33,726 nucleotides of DNA from an uncultured Litoreibacter sp. (GCA_938030665.1 CALHHY010000012.1:1-33726); one strand, 5' to 3'. Shown: positions 15,543 to 25,449, numbered from the stretch's first letter. Notes: generated by a model not told the origin, from the letters alone. Numbers and translations: made by a program.

Positions 15543-17063
15543 TCAGGTTTTTGCCTCAACCGTCGCGTCCGCGGGCGCAGCTTCCGCTTCTACGACGCCC
15601 GCGGCTGCCTGTACAGTGTCAGCCTGTTCAGACCCATCCGCATCTGTAGGCTGCGCCTCTGTCATATCAGCATCGCTCTTATCCTCGATGGCGCCGACGA
15701 TCAAAGGCAGCATTTCCGCGCCGGAAATAGCCGGTGCATCGCTGTGCGCGGGCACGCGCCAGCTTAGCGTGTCAAAACTTTTGCAGTTGGAGCAAACCGG
15801 CTCCCACGTTCCATGCACTTGCTGGCAGTTGTCGCACACCCATTGCGGGCCACGTGGCGCGACCAGCGCTTTGGCCAGCCATCCACGGACCACGGCGTCG
15901 TCGTCACCCGTGCCGCGCGCAATGGCGGCCATGATGGTCAGCACACGCGCTGTCGGGTCGCGATCCAGCAGATCGCCCAACGCCCGCTTGGCCGCGGGGA
16001 AATCTTCGGCGGCAATGTTCAGCTCGGCCATCAACATCTTCGTCTCGTCGTGGTCCTTCGTGGATTTGACCAGGGACTGGAAACGCTTGATCCGAGCTTG
16101 CGGGGTCTCGTCGGCCGCGATCTCAGCGAATGTGGCGGCCAGCTCCGGGTGGGGTTGAACGTCCCACGCTTTCTTCAAAACACGGCCTGCATAGCGGCCC
16201 TTGCCTTGCGCGATATATCCGCGTGCAGCCATGATCGCCGCTGGGATCAGGTCTGGAGACAGGCGATTGGCCTCGATGGCGGCTTCACGCGCCTCAATGG
16301 TGTTGCCTTCGGCGACGACCTCCTTCGCTTCAGATACCGCCAGAACCGCATCGCGGCGCTTATGAACGTCACGCGGCAATGCGCCGTATTTCAGCTTGGC
16401 GTTCAACGTCTTGCGCGCGCCTGCCCAGTCTTGGTTACCGGCTTGCAGCTTCAGAAGGACGTCTTGTGTTTCCTCGTGCTTGGGCTTCAGGGCAAAGGCT
16501 TTCTCCGCCAGTTTCAGGGCGGTATCGGTGTCGCCTTCGGCCAACTTCTGCTTCATGATGCCGCGTACGCCGACAAACCGGGTCCGCTCGTCGGTCAGCA
16601 GATTTTTGTAGACCTCCTGCGCCTTGCGCGTGTCGCCGGTCTGCTCCGCCGCTTGGGCCGCGATCAGGTTCGTCAGCTCCGGCCGTTTCAGGTATTTCTC
16701 GGCCCGTGCGGCCTTGGCCATCGCCGTGTGCCCCTCGCCCGAGGCCAGCGCCGTCAGCCCGTCTGCCAGCGCTTCGAAACCTTTGCGCTCTCGCGAACGG
16801 TCGAAATAGCGCGAGATGGCTGTTTCATCGCCGTTCAGGAACCGGAAGATCGCCACCAGTAGGCTCAGCACCTTCAACGCGACCCAGAAAATCGCCAGCA
16901 AAGCGATCAGACCCACCAAAGCGACAAGCGGCGTTAGTGTCCTTTCTGTGTTGGCGATGGAGATACGGACATCACCGCTTGTTTCGAGCAATTGGATCAC
17001 GCCAAAGGTGACGCCGATAACAACAAGGACGAAAACCAGAATTTTCAGCAGGGACCAAACCAT
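15543..17063 (-). CDS. HemY-like TPR membrane protein with C-terminal zinc ribbon
   Basis: The 506-residue product has two N-terminal membrane segments (about residues 4-24 and 43-68) and then a HemY_N-type region. A long helical TPR array follows (about 95-395). Near residue 410 lies a rubredoxin-like zinc ribbon, C410-x2-C413 and C424-x2-C427, around the HGTWEPV turn. The last 70 or so residues are an acidic, Ala-rich tail. The order anchor, TPR, zinc ribbon is that of LapB/YciM. HemY proteins are tied by gene order to haem synthesis, and this gene is third in an apparent hemD operon, 11 bp from the mitofilin-like gene. The molecular function is unknown. It is not the protoporphyrinogen oxidase that is also called HemY. 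Confidence 0.85.
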   Translation of the reverse strand: MVWSLLKILVFVLVVIGVTFGVIQLLETSGDVRISIANTERTLTPLVALVGLIALLAIFWVALKVLSLLVAIFRFLNGDETAISRYFDRSRERKGFEALADGLTALASGEGHTAMAKAARAEKYLKRPELTNLIAAQAAEQTGDTRKAQEVYKNLLTDERTRFVGVRGIMKQKLAEGDTDTALKLAEKAFALKPKHEETQDVLLKLQAGNQDWAGARKTLNAKLKYGALPRDVHKRRDAVLAVSEAKEVVAEGNTIEAREAAIEANRLSPDLIPAAIMAARGYIAQGKGRYAGRVLKKAWDVQPHPELAATFAEIAADETPQARIKRFQSLVKSTKDHDETKMLMAELNIAAEDFPAAKRALGDLLDRDPTARVLTIMAAIARGTGDDDAVVRGWLAKALVAPRGPQWVCDNCQQVHGTWEPVCSNCKSFDTLSWRVPAHSDAPAISGAEMLPLIVGAIEDKSDADMTEAQPTDADGSEQADTVQAAAGVVEAEAAPADATVEAKT

Positions 17064-17074
17064 ATCAAACTATC

Positions 17075-18439
17075 CTAATTCTCGTTGAGCGCGTCGGCGA
17101 CGGCTTCATATCCATTGACGGCGCCGATACGCGCCTCGGTCATGGCCCGCCAATCGGCAAAGGCCTCCTGCGCTGTTTCAGGCAGCGCCTCGATCTCTTG
17201 CAGTGCGGCGGCGTAGTCTTCGGCCTTCACGGCGGCTTCTGCACGCGACAGGACCGCGTCGGCGTCATCGCCATCTTGCGGCGTCAAAGAGCGTGCGCGC
17301 AACTGATCCTTCAAGAACAGCTGGAACCGGCTTTGTGTGTCGTCGCCCGTTTCCTCCCGGATAGCAACGGCCAGTGCGGCGCGTGCGGCATCAGGGTAGC
17401 TGTCACGCAATTCTGCGGATGTTGGCGCGCCGGTATCGGCCACGTTCTGCAACGCCTGTGGGATCTCGGTCGCCCCTGAGATGATGGGAAGCGCCTCCAC
17501 AAAAGGCGCACCGCTGGTCAGCGCCAGCCGCACTTCCTGCATAGCACCCCGCGCTTTCACCCGTGCTTCGGCCTCCTCAGCGGAGCGTTCCTGGGCAGCA
17601 GCCTCCGCAAGGCGCGCCTCGGCTTCATCGGTCAGGCCCTCTACCTGCGATTGCAGCGCCGCCAACGCATCGCGTTGCGTGTTGAGCAGGATTTGGACGT
17701 CATCGGGCAGCTTAGTTGTGCCATCCCCTTGCGTGAGGCTATCAAGCCGCGCCGCCAATGCCGCAAGCCCTTCGGTCTGCTGGGCGATATCAGCCGCTAA
17801 TGGCTCTGTCGCAGCGCCTATTTGAGGGGGCAATTCGTCGAGACCCGCCTGCAGGGCGGAAATCTGGTCCGTTTGATCCGCAATAGTACTTTCCTGATCC
17901 GCGACGGCCGTCTCAAGCGCTCTAAGTGCGCTGTCATCGCGTTCCTGCCAGCCTTGCGGGAAGAAATACATCGCCAGCGCAAAACCTATCCCGCCCGCAA
18001 TGAGACCACCAAGGATTGAGCCAAAAAGCCCCCCGCCAGACGGCTGCGGTGCAGACTGTGCGGCAACAGGAGCCGCATGAGCCTCTTTCGGGGTCTCAGG
18101 TTCGGGGTCATGCGAAGCAGACGCCGCACCCTCTTTCTGATCGCTGGCCGTGTCGGCTGCTGCGCTCATCACATCATCAGCGGCTGCAACATCCTCGGAA
18201 GTTTCAACAAGCACCGGATCGGCTGACGGTGTGATCGCAGGCACGGAGGAGCTGTCATAGTCGCTATCCTCAGGCACAGTTTCGCGAGGGACGGTATCGG
18301 TGGCATCCGCGCCATAGCCTCCCATAAGAGGCTGGGCAGGGTCCTCGTTTTCTGAGAGGATCTCGGCGTCGGTCACCTCATCCTTGGGTTTTGACCCACC
18401 GGCACTCTTGCCCGAAGGCTTTCTGGGGGATTTTGCCAA
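17075..18439 (-). CDS. Mitofilin-like membrane protein (COG4223 type)
   Basis: The 454-residue product has a long charged, disordered N-terminal region rich in Asp, Glu, Ala and Ser. One membrane segment follows (about residues 138-160, GGLFGSILGGLIAGGIGFAL), then a coiled-coil periplasmic stretch (about 168-310) and a helical C-terminal domain with repeated FVEALP and YAAALQEIEALPETAQ-type helices. This is the arrangement of the alphaproteobacterial relatives of mitochondrial Mic60/mitofilin, which shape inner membranes and contact the outer membrane. It lies between hemD and the HemY-like gene, the usual alphaproteobacterial order. The family is assigned from architecture and context, as its sequence is poorly conserved. 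Confidence 0.85.
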   Translation of the reverse strand: MAKSPRKPSGKSAGGSKPKDEVTDAEILSENEDPAQPLMGGYGADATDTVPRETVPEDSDYDSSSVPAITPSADPVLVETSEDVAAADDVMSAAADTASDQKEGAASASHDPEPETPKEAHAAPVAAQSAPQPSGGGLFGSILGGLIAGGIGFALAMYFFPQGWQERDDSALRALETAVADQESTIADQTDQISALQAGLDELPPQIGAATEPLAADIAQQTEGLAALAARLDSLTQGDGTTKLPDDVQILLNTQRDALAALQSQVEGLTDEAEARLAEAAAQERSAEEAEARVKARGAMQEVRLALTSGAPFVEALPIISGATEIPQALQNVADTGAPTSAELRDSYPDAARAALAVAIREETGDDTQSRFQLFLKDQLRARSLTPQDGDDADAVLSRAEAAVKAEDYAAALQEIEALPETAQEAFADWRAMTEARIGAVNGYEAVADALNEN

Positions 18440-18527
18440 ATTACGCTTCCTTCACACTACCCACCGCGAGTCGGAAGTCCCGCGCAGGCGTTAGCATAGA
18501 CCGGATATTCCGGCGGCCTCAAGCTGG

Positions 18528-19205
18528 TCAATGAGCGACAAGGTCGCGCATCAGGGTCAGCACCGACTTGCTGCTTGGACTTTTGCAAACTCGCAGCGAT
18601 GCGAAGCGTTCCAAAACCAATTGGTCAGCGACGGCAGCACTGAGACAGATCGCATGGAGTTGCGCCCGGCAGCTTTGCGCCATACCTGCCTGAAACAGGG
18701 CGGCACTGCGCGGGGAAAACAGCGGAACAATCATCGGTTTCGGTTTGGCCATCGCGTCAAGCACCGCCTGCGACAGCGGCAGCGCTTTCTGGGTATAGAC
18801 TATCTGCCTGGTGACCGCTCCCTCCAGCTGCCCCGCCACATGTGCGCCGCTGGGATGCAACAGCCGCTTGCCGGGCGCCTCGGTGGCGATCAAGCGCGAC
18901 AAGGCGACCAGATCGCCACCAGCGCTGGATGCCGTCAGGCCAATGGCACGCGCGGCCTCTGCCGTGCGGTCACCCACGCAAAAGGCATGCAGGTGCAGCG
19001 GTCCGCCAAGCTTTGCATAGGCGGCCACCCCGTTCTGCGATGTGAAAACCAGCGCCTCAAACCCTGCCGTATCAAGATTGGCGGGTAAAACCTGCATCTC
19101 CAGCAGCGGGCTGATGATGGTCTCCACCGCGTCCCCGAAGGCATGGCGCAGCTCAACAGCAAAACGCGTTGCCTGCGTCTGTGGACGGGTCAGCAGAACG
19201 TGCAT
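18528..19205 (-). CDS. hemD: Uroporphyrinogen-III synthase
   Basis: The 225-residue cytosolic enzyme cyclises hydroxymethylbilane to uroporphyrinogen III, the branch point to haem, sirohaem and cobalamin. The N-terminal [13 protein letters not shown], the central [12 protein letters not shown], and [13 protein letters not shown] are the conserved landmarks of this otherwise variable family; SPRSAALF occurs in the second lobe. ATG at 19205 is the start that opens at the first beta strand; the open frame extends far upstream into the divergent tsaD gene and is not coding there. The first gene of hemD, mitofilin-like, HemY-like; 78 bp separate it from the start of tsaD. Confidence 0.9.
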   Translation of the reverse strand: MHVLLTRPQTQATRFAVELRHAFGDAVETIISPLLEMQVLPANLDTAGFEALVFTSQNGVAAYAKLGGPLHLHAFCVGDRTAEAARAIGLTASSAGGDLVALSRLIATEAPGKRLLHPSGAHVAGQLEGAVTRQIVYTQKALPLSQAVLDAMAKPKPMIVPLFSPRSAALFQAGMAQSCRAQLHAICLSAAVADQLVLERFASLRVCKSPSSKSVLTLMRDLVAH

Positions 19206-19283
19206 AGGCAACCGGTGAGCATTGTAGGAACCATGGGGAGGTGTTACCTGCCCCACAATTGCCGCGCAACAACGGAGCATTAT

Positions 19284-20378
19284 TTGCGCCACGCCCCTGC
19301 CTCCCCGCTGATCGTGCTTGGCATCGAAAGCAGCTGCGACGACACCGCCGCCGCCGTGCTGCGCGACACGGGCGACGGCCCTGCGGACATTCTGAGCAAT
19401 CAGGTTTACGGCCAGACCGACCTTCATGCGGCCTTCGGCGGCGTCGTGCCTGAGATTGCCGCGCGCGCGCATGCAGAAAAGCTTGACGTCATGGTGGAGG
19501 CCGCCCTGTCCGAGGCCCGCGTTGCGATCCAGGACATAGACGCCATTGCGGTCACCGCAGGGCCGGGACTGATCGGTGGCGTCATGTCGGGGGTCATGTG
19601 CGCCAAGGGCCTGGCCGCCGGGTCCGGCAAACCCCTGATAGGTGTCAACCATCTGGCAGGCCACGCCCTGACGCCGCGCCTGACGGACGGGCTGGCATTC
19701 CCCTACCTCATGCTGCTGGTATCGGGCGGGCATTGCCAGTTTCTGGTGGTCCGCAGCGCCACCCGGTTCGAGCGGTTGGGCGGCACCATCGACGACGCCC
19801 CCGGCGAGGCGTTTGACAAAACGGCCAAACTTCTGGGGCTGTCGCAACCTGGCGGTCCCGCCATTGAAAAGGCGGCGATCCAAGGGGACCCCACGCGTTT
19901 TGCGCTACCACGCCCCCTGCTTGACCGACCCGGATGCGACATGTCTTTTTCTGGCCTGAAAACCGCCGTTCTGCGCGCCCGCGACGCGCTGATTGACCGG
20001 CAAGGAGGGCTGACCCGGCAAGACCAGAGCGATCTGGCAGCCGGGTTTCAAGCTGCCGTGACCGATGTGCTGGCGGTCAAAACCCGGCGCGCCTTGCAGC
20101 TGGCAGAGGTTCCGGCCTTCGCCGTCGCGGGCGGGGTCGCGGCAAACAGCGCGATCCGGCAGGCCCTGCGGCGCGAGGCCGACGAAGCAGGCGCAAGTTT
20201 CGCCGCCCCACCTCTGGCGCTCTGCACCGACAATGCCGCGATGATTGCCTGGGTCGGAATCGAGCGGTTTCGCCTCGGGCTGCTTGACGATCTGACGCTC
20301 GCCGCACGACCGCGCTGGCCTCTTGACCCGGATGCCAGACCAATGCTGGGATCGGGCAAGAAAGGGGCCAAGGCATGA
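19284..20378 (+). CDS. tsaD: tRNA N6-adenosine threonylcarbamoyltransferase TsaD
   Basis: The 364-residue product is the catalytic subunit that places threonylcarbamoyl on A37 of ANN-decoding tRNAs. Landmarks are [14 protein letters not shown] near the N-terminus, the metal ligands H123 and H127 in VNHLAGHA with D316 in [37 protein letters not shown] and [10 protein letters not shown]. No ATG fits: TTG at 19284, with CGGAG about six bases upstream, gives the expected N-terminus. The ATG of the longer open frame lies inside the divergent hemD gene. It overlaps gpsA by ATGA. TsaE, its partner ATPase, is encoded elsewhere in this window (30790-31284). Confidence 0.95.
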   Translation: MRHAPASPLIVLGIESSCDDTAAAVLRDTGDGPADILSNQVYGQTDLHAAFGGVVPEIAARAHAEKLDVMVEAALSEARVAIQDIDAIAVTAGPGLIGGVMSGVMCAKGLAAGSGKPLIGVNHLAGHALTPRLTDGLAFPYLMLLVSGGHCQFLVVRSATRFERLGGTIDDAPGEAFDKTAKLLGLSQPGGPAIEKAAIQGDPTRFALPRPLLDRPGCDMSFSGLKTAVLRARDALIDRQGGLTRQDQSDLAAGFQAAVTDVLAVKTRRALQLAEVPAFAVAGGVAANSAIRQALRREADEAGASFAAPPLALCTDNAAMIAWVGIERFRLGLLDDLTLAARPRWPLDPDARPMLGSGKKGAKA

Positions 20379-21310
20379 GCCGGATCATCATTGCGGGTGC
20401 AGGCGCTTTCGGCACGGCACTCGCGCTTGCAATCGAGCAGCCCGTGACGCTGACAGGGCGCAACATGGCGGCAATCGCCCAAACCCGACAATCGCCGCGC
20501 CTGCCCGGCGTCACGCTGCCGGACCGAATTACGATTGCGTCTGATCCCGCGATCACGGGCCAGGACATCTTGCTGCTCTCCATTCCAATGCAAACCATGG
20601 GCAGCTATCTTGACGCACAGCAAGGCACGCCCAACGCCGCCATCGCGTGCTGCAAGGGCATTGAGCTTTCGACCGGCAGAGGGCCAACATCGGTGATCGC
20701 TGAACGGCTGAGCTGTCCCGTTGCGGTCCTGACCGGCCCGAGCTTTGCCAGCGACATCGCGCAAGGCAAGCCAACGGCGCTGACGCTGGCCTGTGCGGAC
20801 ACGGACATGGGAAAGCTGCTTCAACAGCGGCTCGCCTCGGATACACTGCGTCTCTACCTCTCCGACGACCCCACGGGGGCGGAGCTGGGGGGCGCGCTCA
20901 AAAATGTCATCGCGATTGCCTGCGGCATCTGCATGGGTGCGGGGCTGGGCGAAAGTGCCCGCGCCGCCCTGATGACCCGCGGCATGGCGGAGACGCACCG
21001 GCTTGCGCTGAAACAGGGCGCCCGCGCGGAGACGCTTGCCGGTTTGGCGGGATTCGGCGATCTGGCCCTGACCTGCACATCTGACCAGTCGCGCAATTAC
21101 AGCTTCGGCTACGCCCTTGGGGCCGGAACGCAGCCCGATAGCGGCAAAACCGTCGAAGGGCGGGCAACGGCTGCCGCGACACTAAAACTCGCGCAGCAGC
21201 ATGGCATTGACATGCCAATTACCGAGGCCGTCGCCCGACTGACCGCTGACGAAATCACCCTGGCGCAGGCTTTGACAACGCTTCTCAGCCGTCCGCTAAC
21301 GTCGGAATAG
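20375..21310 (+). CDS. gpsA: NAD(P)-dependent glycerol-3-phosphate dehydrogenase
   Basis: The 311-residue cytosolic enzyme reduces dihydroxyacetone phosphate to sn-glycerol-3-phosphate for phospholipid synthesis. It shows the N-terminal dinucleotide-binding loop GAGAFGTA (8-15), the [17 protein letters not shown] segment, the catalytic lysine K176 in [11 protein letters not shown], and the [22 protein letters not shown] signature. It is slightly short for the family (usually about 320-340), mainly through compact loops near residues 30-55. Translationally coupled to tsaD by ATGA overlap, an order conserved in many alphaproteobacteria. Confidence 0.96.
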   Translation: MSRIIIAGAGAFGTALALAIEQPVTLTGRNMAAIAQTRQSPRLPGVTLPDRITIASDPAITGQDILLLSIPMQTMGSYLDAQQGTPNAAIACCKGIELSTGRGPTSVIAERLSCPVAVLTGPSFASDIAQGKPTALTLACADTDMGKLLQQRLASDTLRLYLSDDPTGAELGGALKNVIAIACGICMGAGLGESARAALMTRGMAETHRLALKQGARAETLAGLAGFGDLALTCTSDQSRNYSFGYALGAGTQPDSGKTVEGRATAAATLKLAQQHGIDMPITEAVARLTADEITLAQALTTLLSRPLTSE

Positions 21311-21334
21311 GCGCCCGCCACCAAGGAGATATCT

Positions 21335-21748
21335 ATGGCATACTGGCTCTTCAAATCTGAAACCGCCACCTGGTCCTGGGATCAGCAAGTCGCCAAGGGT
21401 CCCAACGGGGAGGAATGGGACGGCGTGCGCAATTATCAGGCGCGCAACTTCATGCGGCAGATGGCCGTGGGGGATCTTGGGTTCTTCTACCACTCCCAAA
21501 AAGACCGGGAGGTCGTGGGCATAGTCGAGGTGATCGCCGAGGCGCATCCTGACAGCACAACTGATGACGAAAGGTGGGACTGCGTCGATATCAAGGCCGT
21601 AAAGCCACTGCCACAACCCGTCCATCTGGACGCCATCAAGGCAGAGCCCAAGCTGGCGGATATGGTTCTGGTGAAAAACTCCCGACTGTCGGTGCAGCCG
21701 GTCACGCCGGAGGAATGGGCGCGTATCTGCAAGATGGGTGGCCTCTGA
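21335..21748 (+). CDS. EVE domain-containing protein
   Basis: The 137-residue product is a single EVE domain (PUA-like fold), the family of thymocyte nuclear protein 1. It opens with YWLFKSE and continues with GVRNYQARNFMRQMAVGD, GFFYHSQ and VGIVEV. EVE domains recognise modified bases in DNA or RNA, so a nucleic-acid-binding role is likely. A strong AAGGAG at 21323-21328 precedes the ATG, 24 bp after gpsA, so it is probably the third gene of tsaD-gpsA-EVE. In related genomes a YciI-like gene often lies between gpsA and EVE; it is absent here. Confidence 0.93.
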   Translation: MAYWLFKSETATWSWDQQVAKGPNGEEWDGVRNYQARNFMRQMAVGDLGFFYHSQKDREVVGIVEVIAEAHPDSTTDDERWDCVDIKAVKPLPQPVHLDAIKAEPKLADMVLVKNSRLSVQPVTPEEWARICKMGGL

Positions 21749-21775
21749 CCCACTTTTTTGCCGTCAAACAAGATA

Positions 21776-21806
21776 AAAGGGGCCCCGAAAATATCGGAAC
21801 CCCTTT
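21776..21806. terminator. Probable bidirectional terminator between the EVE gene and DUF2853
   Basis: AAAGGGG (21776-21782) pairs with CCCCTTT (21800-21806), with an inner CCGA / TCGG stem closing the loop. On the minus strand the stem is followed by a T-rich run (reverse of the AGATAAAA at 21771-21778), which suits the end of the DUF2853 transcript. On the plus strand it can end the tsaD-gpsA-EVE transcript, though no T-run follows there. Confidence 0.55.
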
Positions 21807-21966
21807 CGATACCCCACGTGCTTTGGCCTCACACCGCGCAGATTGTGACAATCAGCCTATCCGAAAACGTCGCTGCCACAAAGCGGTTTGCGCGTGGTAT
21901 TAAAGTCAAATTGCCTACAAATTCCGGCTGAGCTCGCGCGTGGCTACTTGCCGGACTGCAACCATA

Positions 21967-22308
21967 TCAGCCGTAGACGGCCTCTTTGTTGAAATGCTTG
22001 GTCAGCATGTAATAAATCACGGCGCGGTATTTGTTCCGCTCTGATCTGCCATATGTCTCGATAACGGAGTTGATGGCTTCCATCAGCGCCGGCCCGTCTG
22101 ACAGGCCCAGCTTTTTAATCAGAAAGTTGTTCTTCACGGTCTCAAGCTCATCCGGCTGGCTGCCTGCCACTGTGGACGCATCCGCGTTGTAGATCGCCGG
22201 ACCGCAGCCGATGGTCACCTTGGTCAGCAGGTCCATATCGGGGGTCATGCCGCATTTGTTTTTCAGGTCTTCCGCGTAAATTGCGATCAGGTCTTCTCTC
22301 TTGCCCAT
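21967..22308 (-). CDS. DUF2853 family protein
   Basis: The 113-residue product matches the alphaproteobacterial DUF2853 family of small soluble helical proteins. Segments include the IAIYAEDLKNKCGMTPD opening, LLTKVTIGCGPAIYNADAST, and a C-terminal ETYGRSERNKYRAVIYYMLTKHF. A structure-only family as far as I know, with no established function. GGGAG lies about six bases ahead of the ATG. The gene is monocistronic by layout, with a 257-bp gap upstream, in which I see no gene, and a possible terminator downstream. Confidence 0.88.
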   Translation of the reverse strand: MGKREDLIAIYAEDLKNKCGMTPDMDLLTKVTIGCGPAIYNADASTVAGSQPDELETVKNNFLIKKLGLSDGPALMEAINSVIETYGRSERNKYRAVIYYMLTKHFNKEAVYG

Positions 22309-22565
22309 TCGAGCTCTCCCTCTTGTCTTACCACCATATTTAGGCGGAGCATTGTTCGCCGAACGCTATATTCAGCAGATAAAGCATGACTGCTTCCGCG
22401 GCCATTTAATAGTTAATTTCTCTGCGTTCAAAAGAAAAATCCGCACGAGTAGCCGTAAAGAGAGGGAAACCGCCACCAGCCATAGATCTTAGGTTGTGGA
22501 TAATGCCAGTCCTTCTGGTCTGTTCGTATCGTTCATGGTCCTGAGAATTCGATACTTGCGGGAGC

Positions 22566-23264
22566 CTAACTGCAGGTCCCCCAGCCGCGTGATTGCAGGT
22601 GAAAATGGTCTGCATGCAGCCGATTGAAATCAGGGCCCAGGACGGTTTCAAACCATGTGCACGCGCTGTCACGCACGGCCGTCCAGAATTCCCGCTCCTG
22701 CGTCCAGCTTTGCAGCAGGCTCAACTGGCGTCCATCCGACAGGACAACCCCTGACACGTCCAAAGCCTCAGCCGTTGCATGCAGGCTCATCCGCGAGGTC
22801 GAACCACGGATCGGGCGGCAGCTATAGCTTGAGAAGTGGTTGATCTGCGTGATCTCAGCAGCCAGATGCCGGCGCGCGGCGGGCTGCAACCCGTGCTGTT
22901 CCCACATGGCGGCGCGCAAGGCGACGGCGCAGGTGGTCTCCACCGTTGCCAATTGCGCCCGCCCGACCGCAGAAAGCGCCACCCGGTCGCGGATGAAGCA
23001 TTGTGGGCTGTGTTCCAGATCGGGCTGGCGGACAAACCGCGCGCCACCCTCCCCCAGTACCGCCGTGCAAAGCGCCTCGTTATCTGCGGCCATGTCCAGC
23101 TTGAGACCCGTCAGCCAGGTGACCGGGTCCTCGATATACAGGCGCTTGGTAGGGTTCCATTCCCGCGCCAAAGGCGTCTGGGGATGGACGAGAAGCTGCC
23201 AAATGCAAAACGCCACCCCGCATGCAAACAGGGTGGCGCTGAACAGTCTGGCGAGGCCACGCAT
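22566..23264 (-). CDS. Extensin-like C-terminal domain protein, membrane-anchored or secreted
   Basis: The 232-residue product has an N-terminal membrane segment or uncleaved signal (about residues 5-25) and an extensin-like C-terminal domain of the kind common in alphaproteobacteria. Diagnostic stretches are ITQINHFSSYSCRPIRGSTS, SLHATAEALDVSGVVLSDGR and the terminal GPDFNRLHADHFHLQSRGWG. The conserved His and Asp residues (SLHATAEALD and HADHFH) resemble the zinc site of LAS-type peptidases such as D-Ala-D-Ala carboxypeptidases, so a peptidoglycan-related periplasmic role is plausible but unproven. It starts 12 bp after ahcY ends, in the same direction. Confidence 0.87.
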   Translation of the reverse strand: MRGLARLFSATLFACGVAFCIWQLLVHPQTPLAREWNPTKRLYIEDPVTWLTGLKLDMAADNEALCTAVLGEGGARFVRQPDLEHSPQCFIRDRVALSAVGRAQLATVETTCAVALRAAMWEQHGLQPAARRHLAAEITQINHFSSYSCRPIRGSTSRMSLHATAEALDVSGVVLSDGRQLSLLQSWTQEREFWTAVRDSACTWFETVLGPDFNRLHADHFHLQSRGWGTCS

Positions 23265-23276
23265 ATTGGCCGTAGC

Positions 23277-24662
23277 CTAGTAGCGGTAATGCTCGGGCTT
23301 GAAAGGGCCATCGGGCGACACGCCGATATAGTCGGCCTGCGCCTTGTCGAGCTTGGTCAACTTCACGCCGATCCGGTCCAGATGCAGCCGGGCGACCTTC
23401 TCGTCGAGATGCTTGGGCAGAATATAAACCTCGTTCTGATAGGCGTCGTTGTTGTTCCACAGCTCCATCTGCGCCAGCACTTGGTTGGTGAAGGAGGCCG
23501 ACATCACGAATGATGGGTGGCCCGTCGCGTTGCCGAGGTTCAGCAAACGACCTTCGGACAGCAGGATCAACCGGTTACCGCTCGGCATCTCGATCATATC
23601 CACCTGGTCCTTGATGTTGGTCCATTTGTGGTTCTTGAGCGCTGCCACCTGAATTTCATTGTCGAAATGGCCGATATTCCCAACGATCGCCATGTCCTTC
23701 ATCTCGCGCATATGCTCGATGCGGATGACATCCTTGTTGCCCGTGGTGGTTATGAAAACGTCAGCCGAGGACAGCACGTCTTCCAACAGAACGACCTCGA
23801 ACCCGTCCATCGCTGCCTGCAGCGCGCAGATCGGATCGACCTCGGTCACTTTGACGCGCGCACCAGCGCCAGCAAGCGACGCGGCTGAGCCTTTGCCCAC
23901 GTCGCCGTAGCCCATCACGACCGCGACCTTGCCAGCCATCATCGTATCAGTGGCGCGGCGGATGCCGTCTACGAGCGATTCCTTGCAGCCGTATTTGTTG
24001 TCAAATTTTGACTTGGTGACGCTGTCATTCACGTTGATAGCAGGGAAAGGCAGCTCGCCTTTTTTATGCAGATCATAGAGACGGTGGACACCCGTCGTGG
24101 TCTCCTCCGACACACCTTTGATCTGGTCGCGCATCTTGCTGAACCAGCCGGGGCTAGCGGCCATGCGCTTCTTGATTTGGGCCTGAATGACCTCTTCCTC
24201 TTCGGAGGTGGGCACACCAAATTCCTCGCCCCCCTCAATCCGCGCGCCCAGCAAGATGTACAACGTGGCGTCGCCGCCATCGTCCAGGATCAGGTTCGGG
24301 CCGTCTTCGAAAAGGAACGACTTGTCGAGGTAATCCCAATGCTCTTCCAGCGTCTGGCCTTTAACGGCGAAAACCGGTGTGCCGCCCGCAGCGATCGCCG
24401 CCGCCGCATGGTCCTGCGTCGAGAAAATGTTGCATGAGGCCCAGCGTACGTCCGCGCCCAAGGCGACCAGCGTTTCGATCAGAACGGCGGTCTGAATAGT
24501 CATATGCAGCGAACCCACGATCCGGGCACCAGCCAAAGGTTTCTTGTCGCCATATTCCTCGCGCAGGGTCATCAGCCCCGGCATTTCGGTCTCGGCGATA
24601 TCCAGTTCCTTGCGGCCGAATGCAGCAAGTTCAATGTCTTTTACAATATAGTTCTTAGCCAT
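23277..24662 (-). CDS. ahcY: Adenosylhomocysteinase (S-adenosyl-L-homocysteine hydrolase)
   Basis: The 461-residue cytosolic enzyme cleaves S-adenosylhomocysteine to adenosine and homocysteine, removing the product inhibitor of methyltransferases. Landmarks are [47 protein letters not shown], the NAD-binding GYGDVGKG (about 251-258), [11 protein letters not shown] and the C-terminal PFKPEHYRY. The length is that of the long, insert-containing form usual in proteobacteria. I looked for SAH- or SAM-type riboswitches in the 199 bp upstream and found none convincing. Linkage to the regB-senC-regA cluster is known from Rhodobacter; here the intervening genes are different. Confidence 0.97.
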   Translation of the reverse strand: MAKNYIVKDIELAAFGRKELDIAETEMPGLMTLREEYGDKKPLAGARIVGSLHMTIQTAVLIETLVALGADVRWASCNIFSTQDHAAAAIAAGGTPVFAVKGQTLEEHWDYLDKSFLFEDGPNLILDDGGDATLYILLGARIEGGEEFGVPTSEEEEVIQAQIKKRMAASPGWFSKMRDQIKGVSEETTTGVHRLYDLHKKGELPFPAINVNDSVTKSKFDNKYGCKESLVDGIRRATDTMMAGKVAVVMGYGDVGKGSAASLAGAGARVKVTEVDPICALQAAMDGFEVVLLEDVLSSADVFITTTGNKDVIRIEHMREMKDMAIVGNIGHFDNEIQVAALKNHKWTNIKDQVDMIEMPSGNRLILLSEGRLLNLGNATGHPSFVMSASFTNQVLAQMELWNNNDAYQNEVYILPKHLDEKVARLHLDRIGVKLTKLDKAQADYIGVSPDGPFKPEHYRY

Positions 24663-24861
24663 CGTGCGTGTCCTTACTTGAGGTTGCCCCGCGCCTATCA
24701 GGTTCGCCGCACGATCTCAATACGGCATAGCGACCGAAGGTTGTTCGACTAGGCTCGCTTATTTTGCAGATGACAAATCCCCCTTCATCAATTCCGGGCC
24801 ACCCTCTAGAAACACGGATGCGCGCATAAGAACCACTCACTACAACAGGCAGGACGACGAT

Positions 24862-25449
24862 ATGGCAAAACAACCACGGGCTTGGCAGCGGATGCTGTCG
24901 GGGCGCAGGCTGGACCTTCTCGACCCGACACCGGTTGACATCGAGATTGAGGATATTGCCCATGGTCTGGCTTTCGTAGCCCGCTGGAACGGCCAGACCA
25001 TTGGCGATTTCGCCTATTCCGTGGCTGAACATTCCATTCTCGTGGAGCGGCTGTTTTCAAAGACGAACCCAAAAGCGCCAGTGAAATGGCAGCTGGCCGC
25101 GCTGCTGCATGACGCACCGGAATATGTGATCGGTGACATGATTTCGCCGGTCAAAGCCGCTGTGGGGCCGGGCTATGCCGCGCTGGATGATCGGTTGACG
25201 GCGGCTATTCACCTGCGTTTTGGGCTGCCTGCTGCAATACCTGCCGCAATCAAGAAACAGATCAAAAAGGCCGACAAAATCTCCGCCTGGTTGGAGGCCA
25301 CCCAGATCGCAGGTTTCTCCATCGAGGAGGCGAACCGGTTTTTCGGCCCGCCGGACGACGTTGCGGCCCTGCCTACAGAGCTGACCCCAAGACCGCCGAT
25401 GGAGGTTAAAGCCGATTTTATTGCACGGTTCGAGGAACTTTGCCCATGA
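24862..25449 (+). CDS. HD-domain phosphohydrolase (YfbR-like)
   Basis: The 195-residue soluble product is an HD-domain metal-dependent phosphohydrolase of the YfbR type, members of which dephosphorylate deoxynucleoside 5'-monophosphates. It shows the metal-site pattern H57 in SVAEHSILVE, H83-D84 in ALLHDAPEYVIGD, and a later KADKISAWLEATQ. The N-terminal DPTPVDIEIEDIAHGLAFVARWNG is the usual opening of this group. It is divergent from ahcY, 199 bp apart, and overlaps the GNAT gene by ATGA. The substrate is inferred only from the family. Confidence 0.88.
   Translation: MAKQPRAWQRMLSGRRLDLLDPTPVDIEIEDIAHGLAFVARWNGQTIGDFAYSVAEHSILVERLFSKTNPKAPVKWQLAALLHDAPEYVIGDMISPVKAAVGPGYAALDDRLTAAIHLRFGLPAAIPAAIKKQIKKADKISAWLEATQIAGFSIEEANRFFGPPDDVAALPTELTPRPPMEVKADFIARFEELCP

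Noticed and set aside
15813..16862. 349-codon plus-strand frame opposite the HemY-like gene
   Set aside because: It is an antisense shadow with His/Arg/Gln-rich composition and no domain features.
18528..19883. 451-codon minus-strand frame covering hemD
   Set aside because: Only the last 225 codons are hemD. The upstream part lies antisense to tsaD and has no family features.
24663..24861. SAH or SAM riboswitch ahead of ahcY
   Set aside because: I read the minus strand for the conserved cores of the SAH and SAM/SAH classes and found none.
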